DNA of 5,244 nucleotides from Acidobacteriota bacterium (GTDB lineage Bacteria > Acidobacteriota > Vicinamibacteria > Vicinamibacterales > UBA8438). Where the stretch lies: the NCBI GenBank assembly GCA_012963185.1, contig DTWD01000299.1, positions 1 to 5,244 of the forward strand, given 5' to 3'. Below, one piece after another: positions 1 through 5,244 of this stretch (position 1 is its first letter; each line of letters starts with the position of its first letter). The translations under genes and the position numbers were made by a program. The notes below the pieces were generated by a model. The model was not told the DNA's origin, searched no databases, and saw only the letters and a program-made list of their open reading frames with translations.

Positions 1-1176
1 AAGTGTACTTTTACCAGACCCGCTGGAACCAACCAGCGCGGTGGTAGTTCCAGGTTCGGCAATAAGAGACACTGACTTCAGCACAGGCACGCCTGGCTCA
101 TACTCGAAACAGACGTGCTCAACTCGAACGTCTCCCCTAAGCGTACTAAGTGGTTCACGGGATGCGTCTTCTTCGTCTTCTGTCGTAAGCTGCCGTATCT
201 CTCGTATGCGGTCGAGACCCGCAAGAGCCTCAGTAATCTGCGTGCCAATGGACGACATCTGAACAACCGGAGCAATCACGAGTCCAGTAAAAATGATGTA
301 CTGCAATAACGCACCAGTCGTCCATGTCTCATTAATCAACGCACGTCCACCCAGCACTATCATGAGGGCACCGATCACCCCTATGACCAATCCCGCAACG
401 GAAGTCACCGCCGAGACACCCGTCACCGCTTTCGCAACATTTCGAAATAACCGATGCGCACCACGAGTAAAGACAAGTTGTTCCCGTCTCTCAACACCAT
501 ACGCCTTGACAATCCTGATCCCACTAAGTGTCTCTCCGAGCCGCCCTGTAACTTCTGCGTTAATTTTTCCGCGTGCACGAAATACGGGGCGCAATCGAGA
601 GAATCCGACAGCCATAGTTATCCCAAAGACAACGAGAATTGCCAGGGTAAGTGTCGTTAACCTCCAATTGAGATAGAACAACCAACCAAGAGCAATTGTT
701 GCAGTCACCACACCGCCTGCAAGTTGAACCAACCCAGTACCTACAAGATTTCGAATCCCTTCAGCATCAGTCATGATGCGAGAAATCAAGACTCCCGTCT
801 GCGTTGAATCAAAGTAGTTGATAGGCAATCTCGAAACATGGGTCATCACTTGCTTACGCATCTCGGTGATCGCACGTTGAGCTGCCACACCCAGTACTTG
901 AGACAATCCGAAACCTATCACTGAGTGAACAACAGTCGCCGCCAGGCCAATACCGGCGAACCAAAGCAGATCCTCAGCGCGACCTTCCGGAACGACCACA
1001 TCAATGATGTAGCGCGACATCGCCGGCAACACGAGTCCGGCCAAGTTACTCACAAGCATCATGGCAAGCCCGAGTGTCAACCGATAACGATAGCGCCACA
1101 TCAATGCTCGGGCTTCATCCCAAGACCCTAACGTCAGGCGTTTTTTCTTCTGGTGTTGGTTACTATCCTTAGACAC
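1..1176 (-). CDS. ABC half-transporter, MsbA-like, membrane domain plus start of ATPase (partial, 3' end beyond window)
   Basis: This is an exporter of the type that carries a membrane domain and an ATPase domain in one chain and works as an inner-membrane dimer. The reading frame is open from a GTG at 1176 to the left edge (392 residues). A short basic N-terminus (QKKKR, 9-13) leads to about six hydrophobic segments, near residues 33-60, 70-95, 150-170, 173-192, 253-277 and 293-307. The conserved stretch YFDSTQTGVLISRIMTDAE lies at 121-139. The ATPase domain begins at about 350, with an A-loop Tyr in FEYEPG (357-362) and a full Walker A, GSSGSGKST, at 383-391. The Q-loop, signature, Walker B and H-loop would lie outside the window. 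GTG 1176 is preferred as start because an ATG at 1101 would remove the basic leader and the WDEARALMWRYRYR stretch (19-32) before the first helix; an in-frame GTG at 1218 is possible but would overlap dinB. Family membership is clear. The substrate (lipid, lipid A or drug) cannot be read from the sequence. Confidence 0.93.
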   Translation of the reverse strand, partial: MSKDSNQHQKKKRLTLGSWDEARALMWRYRYRLTLGLAMMLVSNLAGLVLPAMSRYIIDVVVPEGRAEDLLWFAGIGLAATVVHSVIGFGLSQVLGVAAQRAITEMRKQVMTHVSRLPINYFDSTQTGVLISRIMTDAEGIRNLVGTGLVQLAGGVVTATIALGWLFYLNWRLTTLTLAILVVFGITMAVGFSRLRPVFRARGKINAEVTGRLGETLSGIRIVKAYGVERREQLVFTRGAHRLFRNVAKAVTGVSAVTSVAGLVIGVIGALMIVLGGRALINETWTTGALLQYIIFTGLVIAPVVQMSSIGTQITEALAGLDRIREIRQLTTEDEEDASREPLSTLRGDVRVEHVCFEYEPGVPVLKSVSLIAEPGTTTALVGSSGSGKSTL

Positions 1177-1208
1177 TGCTTCAATACCTATAGTAGTAGA
1201 CTTTCGCC
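1177..1208. promoter_or_regulatory. Short divergent intergenic spacer between ABC transporter and dinB
   Basis: These 32 bases separate two divergent start codons, so the 5' signals of both genes must sit here or reach into the neighbouring coding sequence. On the plus strand TATAGT (1189-1194) matches the -10 consensus at five of six positions, but no good -35 lies 16-18 bases upstream. If it is used, the dinB leader would be only about 7-9 bases. On the minus strand a weak AGG lies about 10 bases before GTG 1176. No LexA-like palindrome (CTGT-N8-ACAG or GAAC-N4-GTTC) is visible. The promoter call is inference from layout. Confidence 0.35.
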
Positions 1209-2330
1209 ATGGCTTCACCTATCCGTCGGATTGTCCATGTCGACATGGATGCGTTCTACGCATCGGTTGAACAACGCGACCGACCCAACCTGCAAGGAAA
1301 GCCCGTTGCTGTTGGAGGAAAGCCTGAAGGGCGGGGCGTCGTGGCCGCAGCGAGTTATGAAGCGCGGGCATTCGGAGTCCACTCAGCCCTCTCGATGGCT
1401 AAAGCGGTTCATTTGTGTCCATCATTAGTGATTATCAGACCTGACTTTGCAAAGTATAGGGCTGTCTCCAAACAAGTCTTTGAATTGTGTAGAACAGTTA
1501 CTCCTGCCGTCGAACCATTATCACTCGACGAGGCACACCTCGACGTGACCACAAATACCTGGAACGAACCGCTAGCCACAACTGTGGCCAAAAGACTGAA
1601 GGCTGAGATTTTGCATGAAACCGGCTTAACGGCCTCGGCAGGCGTCGCTCCAAATAAATTTCTAGCAAAGATCGCCTCCGCGTGGAAGAAACCAGATGGC
1701 TTGACCGTAATCGCACCCGAACGTGTCGAGGTTTTCCTGCAAAAACTCCCAGTCGAGGCTCTGTGGGGTGTCGGCCCGGTCACAGCGAGAAAACTTCGGG
1801 GGATTGGTATTAAGCGTCTTGTCGACCTTAGAACCATCGATAACACGGAATTAAGGAGAGTCGTTGGGTCGCAATCGGTTTCACTAAAACGACTTGCTCA
1901 TGGAATCGATAACCGTCCCGTGTTGGTAAACAGGTCAGCACAATCTCATAGTTCAGAACGTACTTACGCAACAGATTTGAACGACATTAACGTAATCAGG
2001 ATTGAAGTCGAACGCATGGCGCTAGCAAATGCGAACTGGTTATCACAAAAAGACGTCTGTGCTCGAACGGTGACACTCAAGGTACGGTACTCAGACTTCA
2101 AAACCGTTACGCGTAACGACACACATTCCACCGCAATAAACGACGGTCGGCAGATTGCGAGACGCGCTCAGTACTTAGTTGACCGAACTAACGCTGCTGA
2201 CCAGCCAGTACGTTTACTCGGCGTTGGTGTACAAGGCCTGGTACAAAGGAGCGACGCCTCCGCTAGCGAGTCTCGTCCGCTTCTCTGGGATACAAGTATG
2301 GTGCCCGCTGATCCCTCGTCAGGCGTATGA
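1209..2330 (+). CDS. dinB: DNA polymerase IV (Y-family translesion polymerase)
   Basis: This cytoplasmic, error-prone polymerase copies past damaged template bases and lacks a proofreading domain. The 373 residues show the Y-family order. HVDMDAFYASVEQ (10-22) carries the first catalytic Asp (D12) and a Tyr steric gate (Y17). ASYEARAFGVHSA (48-60) is the conserved fingers stretch. SLDEA (105-109) supplies the catalytic pair D107 and E108. NKFLAKIAS (149-157) is in the palm. The helix-hairpin-helix stretch LWGVGPVTARKLRGIG (185-200) is in the thumb. The little finger follows from about 243, starting near SSERTYATDL and ending near VRLLGVGVQGL (334-344). Length is normal for the family. ATG 1209 is the only workable start, because an in-frame TAG lies at 1197-1199 and the next Met (M13) is inside the catalytic motif. 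No Shine-Dalgarno sequence is visible before it. One oddity is H110 where E. coli DinB has Tyr (SLDEAYLDV). A clear beta-clamp-binding tail is not obvious; RPLLW (356-360) is a weak candidate. Confidence 0.97.
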   Translation: MASPIRRIVHVDMDAFYASVEQRDRPNLQGKPVAVGGKPEGRGVVAAASYEARAFGVHSALSMAKAVHLCPSLVIIRPDFAKYRAVSKQVFELCRTVTPAVEPLSLDEAHLDVTTNTWNEPLATTVAKRLKAEILHETGLTASAGVAPNKFLAKIASAWKKPDGLTVIAPERVEVFLQKLPVEALWGVGPVTARKLRGIGIKRLVDLRTIDNTELRRVVGSQSVSLKRLAHGIDNRPVLVNRSAQSHSSERTYATDLNDINVIRIEVERMALANANWLSQKDVCARTVTLKVRYSDFKTVTRNDTHSTAINDGRQIARRAQYLVDRTNAADQPVRLLGVGVQGLVQRSDASASESRPLLWDTSMVPADPSSGV

Positions 2331-2509
2331 TCGCATCTTAAGACGTTGCCCTGACCATGACTTCCTCCTATAGACCAAGCAATTTACACCTATCGACAAA
2401 GCCGTCCTGCTGGCTATTCGCTTGAAAGGACACGACGAAGACATCACCCTGACACGATGACGCATGTCACTTGTCGGTACGAATCAATGAATGGGTGACC
2501 TTTAACTTG
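2331..2509. other. Intergenic region between dinB and rsgA
   Basis: I see no gene here. There is no convincing hairpin with a T-run, so termination of dinB is not visible. An rsgA promoter probably lies here if rsgA is not co-transcribed with dinB; TTGAAA at 2422-2427 resembles a -35 element but has no good -10 partner. On the minus strand a perfect AGGAGG (plus 2364-2369) stands five bases before an ATG that opens only a six-codon frame, so it is probably chance. Confidence 0.5.
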
Positions 2510-3589
2510 ATGCCAAGCCCACAGATCACACTTCACGACCTCGGGTGGGATGACCAGTTTTCAGCTGATTTTGAAGCACTTGGTGACTCGTCGCTCATTC
2601 CAGCGCGCGTTGAAATCGAACACAATCATCTTTTTCGCTTGTTATCCGGCCACGGGGAACTACTTGCTCGTACCGCAGGACGGATGCGACATCGCGCGCG
2701 AACTCAGTCGGATTTACCAGCCGTTGGCGACTGGGTCGCCATCAGCATTACAGATAGAGCACGGCACGCGACAATCAAATCTATTCTCCCAAGACATAGC
2801 TGTTTTGCACGGAAAGCTACCGGAAACCCAACCAAACAACAAGTGATCGCAGCTAACATCGATATCGTTTTTATCGTCGCAGGGCTAGACGCCGACTTTA
2901 ACCCACGACGAATCGGGCGTTATCTCGTAGCCGCAGAGCAGAGTGGTGCACAACCTATAGTTGTCCTCAATAAATCCGACTTGCGAGAAGATTTATCGAC
3001 CTGCATCCGTGAAATAAAAAGGATCTCTGGACAAGTCACCATCCACGCTAATTCCTGCCAAACAACAGCCGGTATCGAGCAGCTATCCAGCTACCTACGT
3101 CCAGGGCGGACTATCGCATTACTTGGCTCTTCTGGTGTCGGAAAATCGTCCATCATTAATTGCCTTCTGGGTGAAAAACGACAACGCACGCAAAAAGTAC
3201 GTATATCAGACAACCGCGGACGCCATACGACCATTCACCGCGAACTCATCGTCAGGCCAAGCGGCGGCATCATCATCGACACACCTGGCATGCGCGAATT
3301 CGCTGCGTGGAATATTGACCGTGCTGTAGAGAACTCCTTTGAAGACATTGACGGACTGGCAACCGATTGCCGTTTTAGAGATTGTGCACATCGCAGCGAA
3401 CCTGGATGTAACGTAGGAGCAGCCGTCGCTAACGGCCAACTCATGCCAGAACGACTAGCGCAATATCATCGGATGGTGGATGAACAAGCCGAACTTGAAA
3501 CACGCAGTGCTGAACGTAACGCACAGAGCGAACTTCGAAATGAGCGCGTAACAGGGCGTTCCCGCCCCCCGACAGGACGACTCACATGA
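2510..3589 (+). CDS. rsgA: Ribosome small subunit-dependent GTPase A
   Basis: This cytoplasmic GTPase (YjeQ) binds the 30S subunit late in its maturation and uses GTP hydrolysis to release itself. Numbered from ATG 2510 (359 residues), an N-terminal OB-fold with LPAVGDWVAI (69-78) is followed by a circularly permuted G domain in the order G4-G1-G2-G3. NKSD is at 154-157, the P-loop GSSGVGKSS at 206-214, the RGRHTT switch at 236-241 and DTPG at 257-260. The C-terminal zinc site is C287, C292, H294 and C300, with the same spacing as in E. coli YjeQ. A charged tail ends the protein. The frame is also open upstream to TTG 2471 and GTG 2495. ATG 2510 is chosen because the family-like LHDLGWDDQF follows a few residues later and none of the upstream options has a better ribosome-binding site; GGGTGA (2493-2498) is rather distant, at 11 bases. 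The stop codon overlaps the next gene's ATG by four bases (ATGA), which points to translational coupling. Confidence 0.96.
   Translation: MPSPQITLHDLGWDDQFSADFEALGDSSLIPARVEIEHNHLFRLLSGHGELLARTAGRMRHRARTQSDLPAVGDWVAISITDRARHATIKSILPRHSCFARKATGNPTKQQVIAANIDIVFIVAGLDADFNPRRIGRYLVAAEQSGAQPIVVLNKSDLREDLSTCIREIKRISGQVTIHANSCQTTAGIEQLSSYLRPGRTIALLGSSGVGKSSIINCLLGEKRQRTQKVRISDNRGRHTTIHRELIVRPSGGIIIDTPGMREFAAWNIDRAVENSFEDIDGLATDCRFRDCAHRSEPGCNVGAAVANGQLMPERLAQYHRMVDEQAELETRSAERNAQSELRNERVTGRSRPPTGRLT
3574..3577 (+). promoter_or_regulatory. Ribosome binding site of the amidohydrolase, inside rsgA
   Basis: AGGA lies eight bases before ATG 3586, within the last codons of rsgA. Together with the ATGA overlap it supports 3586 as the real start and suggests that ribosomes finishing rsgA can reinitiate on the downstream gene. 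Confidence 0.6.
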
Positions 3590-4845
3590 AACAACACCTT
3601 CTCGCGAGATCTTTAGCCGCCGGCACATTTATCACTCGTTGTATCGTGCTCACCATTATTTTCGGCCTCAATTCAGTCGCAATCAGTTATTCACAAGACA
3701 CTCAGACCACTATTCGCGCTGGTCTCTTAATCGACGGGAATGGAAATACACGTCGCGACGCACGTATTTTTGTTTCAGGCGAACAAATTACCCGTATCGA
3801 TTCGCTACGGGGCAGAGTGACCTACGACTTATCCGATCTAACAATCATGCCGGGCTGGATTGATACCCATGTGCATCTCATGTCGCACTTCGATCGTGAC
3901 GAGAAACTACATAGGCCGACGGAAGAAGAATCGACTTCTAATTCGATCATTTACGGTCTCTCAAATGCGTATCGCACACTGATGTCTGGCTTCACAACGG
4001 TACAAAGTCTTGGAAGTCCACTCGATACAGACCTTCGAGATTGGATCGCGCAGACTGGGTTGCCAGGACCACGCATACTGACGTCGCGAGAACCTGTGAC
4101 GATCGAAACCGGTGATGCTGATGCCATTCGGGCCCATATCAGGCAACTCAAACTAGACGGTGCCGATGTAATCAAGATCTTCGCGTCCGCCAGTATTCGT
4201 GATGGTGGTGGACGTTTATTGAGCGACACACAAATTAATGCAGCATGCCAGGAAGGTCTTGCGCAAGGACTTCGAGTCGCCGTTCACGCGTATGGCTCAG
4301 AAGTTGTTAGTGCGGCCGCGCGTGCCGGGTGCACGTCTATCGAACATGGCAACCGCTACGACGACGAGACGATCGCACTGCTTGCCGACGAAGGCACTTA
4401 TCTCGATCCACATCTTGGTTTGTTGTACGACAACTATGAACAATATCGCGATCGATTTCTCGGCATCGGAAATTATACGGAGGAAGGCTTTGCGCGCATG
4501 ACCGAAGCCCGTCGACGGGGACTCATTACGTTCACGCGCACCATCCAGAATCCAAATGTGCAAATTGTTTTTGGTACCGATGCTGTTGCAGGTGCGCACG
4601 GGCGAAATTTCGAAGAATTCATTGTTCGCGTACGAGACGGCGGGCAGGACCCCATGGATGCAATCGTATCCGCAACCTCGCGCGCAGCACGTGCGCTTGG
4701 GCTTGCAGATACCTTAGGACAAATCGCCCAAGGATTCACCGCAGATCTGGTCGCTGTTGATGGCAACCCACTTGAAGATATCACCGCAATGTCACGAATC
4801 CGTTTTGTAATGAGGAATGGCGTTGTCTACAGGTACGAACCGTAA
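3586..4845 (+). CDS. Exported metal-dependent amidohydrolase (imidazolonepropionase-like)
   Basis: This 419-residue hydrolase of the amidohydrolase superfamily should cleave an amide, peptide-like or cyclic amide bond with one or two bound metal ions. A signal peptide is visible: a basic start (K2, R8, R18), a hydrophobic core at about 19-33, and a possible cleavage site after AIS (32-34) or SYS (34-36), so it probably acts in the periplasm or outside the cell. The mature protein starts with the small beta-sandwich typical of the family (AGLLIDGNG, 45-53). The barrel follows, with all expected metal ligands: H95 and H97 in DTHVH, K197 in DVIKIFAS (probably the carboxylated bridging Lys), H234 in AVHAYG, H254 in SIEHG and D332 in GTDA. 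H338 in GAHGRNFEEF matches a conserved family position. The C-terminal stretch GFTADLVAVDGNPLEDI (383-399) returns to the sandwich. Relatives include imidazolonepropionase-like and Xaa-Pro or Xaa-Arg dipeptidase-like enzymes; the substrate cannot be told from sequence alone. It overlaps rsgA by ATGA. Confidence 0.93.
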   Translation: MKQHLLARSLAAGTFITRCIVLTIIFGLNSVAISYSQDTQTTIRAGLLIDGNGNTRRDARIFVSGEQITRIDSLRGRVTYDLSDLTIMPGWIDTHVHLMSHFDRDEKLHRPTEEESTSNSIIYGLSNAYRTLMSGFTTVQSLGSPLDTDLRDWIAQTGLPGPRILTSREPVTIETGDADAIRAHIRQLKLDGADVIKIFASASIRDGGGRLLSDTQINAACQEGLAQGLRVAVHAYGSEVVSAAARAGCTSIEHGNRYDDETIALLADEGTYLDPHLGLLYDNYEQYRDRFLGIGNYTEEGFARMTEARRRGLITFTRTIQNPNVQIVFGTDAVAGAHGRNFEEFIVRVRDGGQDPMDAIVSATSRAARALGLADTLGQIAQGFTADLVAVDGNPLEDITAMSRIRFVMRNGVVYRYEP

Positions 4846-4921
4846 AAAGGCAGCGAAACATCCGGCAAAAAGTCACGTACACCTAGGCTGCAACATCTCT
4901 TACACGAGAGACCCGACACAA
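4846..4921. other. Convergent intergenic region
   Basis: This 76-base gap lies between the 3' ends of two converging genes. A bidirectional terminator would be expected, but only a weak hairpin is visible: TCTCT (4896-4900) pairs with AGAGA (4907-4911) around a six-base loop, with no T-run beside it. Two A5 runs, at 4846-4850 and 4867-4871, would read as T-runs on the minus strand, but neither follows a strong stem. Confidence 0.4.
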
Positions 4922-5244
4922 CTAATGAACGCTTGCACCGCCTGTTTTCAGCAGTGCGGGATCTGCACCCAACCGGCGAATGACCGTGTCCCACATGTCG
5001 CTGGGATGTGTTTCAAAAATAACATCGAGGTCAATATCGGCATTAAGCCACGCCGAAGTAGCCAGCTCAGCCTCGAGTTGACCTGCGTCCCAACCAGCGT
5101 ACCCAGTCAATAGTCGCGTCCGCGGAGGGGGCGGCCCTTCAATTAAATTACGCAACAGTTCTGACGACGCCGACAGGAAAATTCCGTCGCACACTTGAAC
5201 AGCTTCCACATCAGCCGGCTCAGAACCCATTAAGATCCAACCCC
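4922..5244 (-). CDS. YqgE/AlgH family protein (UPF0301), C-terminal part; 5' end beyond window
   Basis: The last 106 residues and the TAG stop (4922-4924) of a conserved cytoplasmic protein are present. The frame is open to the right edge and begins GWIL, which aligns with the GFIL stretch in the middle of E. coli YqgE. An internal ATG at 5230 is therefore not the true start, and roughly the first 80 residues should lie outside the window. The most telling motif is GYAGWDAGQLEAELATSAWL (48-67 of the fragment), the family's GYxxWxxGQLExE block; D(V/I)IFET and the closing RRLGADPALL also fit. AlgH was named for an effect on alginate regulation in Pseudomonas, but the biochemical function of the family is not well established. 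It converges on the amidohydrolase gene, so the two are not co-transcribed. Confidence 0.93.
   Translation of the reverse strand, partial: GWILMGSEPADVEAVQVCDGIFLSASSELLRNLIEGPPPPRTRLLTGYAGWDAGQLEAELATSAWLNADIDLDVIFETHPSDMWDTVIRRLGADPALLKTGGASVH

Noticed and set aside
1409..1846. Long minus-strand open frame inside dinB
   Set aside because: It is antisense to highly conserved DinB motifs and shows no protein family features; a shadow of the real gene.
2357..2425. Possible small plus-strand gene starting ATG 2357 (22 codons)
   Set aside because: It has no ribosome-binding site and no recognisable protein features.
2471..2509. Longer rsgA start at TTG 2471 or GTG 2495
   Set aside because: Neither has a ribosome-binding site, and the extra residues do not resemble the family N-terminus. 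ATG 2510 sits just before the conserved LHDLGWDD stretch.
4297..4784. Two minus-strand open frames of about 100 codons inside the amidohydrolase gene
   Set aside because: Both are antisense to conserved parts of the amidohydrolase, including the metal ligand D332, and have no recognisable features.
4896..4911. Small inverted repeat TCTCT/AGAGA between the convergent genes, as a possible terminator
   Set aside because: The stem has only five pairs, with a six-base loop and no adjacent T-run on either strand; too weak to call.
4922..5230. Reading the minus-strand gene at the right edge as a complete 102-residue protein starting at ATG 5230
   Set aside because: The frame continues upstream as GWIL to the window edge and matches the middle of YqgE, so this Met is internal.

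Overview
The window looks like an ordinary stretch of bacterial chromosome with housekeeping genes. It holds five protein-coding genes, two of them cut by the window edges, and I see no RNA genes, mobile elements, CRISPR arrays or sizeable repeats. Base composition is mid-GC and even throughout. The gene families (MsbA-like half-transporter, DinB, RsgA, exported imidazolonepropionase-like amidohydrolase, YqgE/AlgH) fit a Gram-negative bacterium. The style of the ABC transporter N-terminus and the exported amidohydrolase remind me of Acidobacteriota, but that is an impression from memory, not a placement.

Layout, left to right. Positions 1-1176 (minus) encode the membrane domain and the start of the ATPase domain of an ABC half-transporter, cut at the left edge just after its Walker A motif. 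A spacer of about 32 bases separates it from dinB (1209-2330, plus), the divergently transcribed translesion DNA polymerase IV. After 179 bases with no recognisable gene comes rsgA (2510-3589, plus), the circularly permuted GTPase of 30S ribosome maturation. Its stop codon overlaps by ATGA the start of an exported metal-dependent amidohydrolase (3586-4845, plus), so these two very probably form a translationally coupled pair. A 76-base convergent gap follows. The C-terminal half of a YqgE/AlgH protein (4922-5244, minus) enters from the right edge.

The genes do not form one pathway: they cover lipid or drug export, DNA damage tolerance, ribosome assembly, hydrolysis outside the cytoplasm, and a conserved protein of poorly defined role. 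I did not find a new system. The points most worth a second look are the rsgA-amidohydrolase coupling, a His in place of the usual Tyr beside the DinB catalytic acids, and the very short divergent spacer in front of dinB, which has no visible Shine-Dalgarno sequence.
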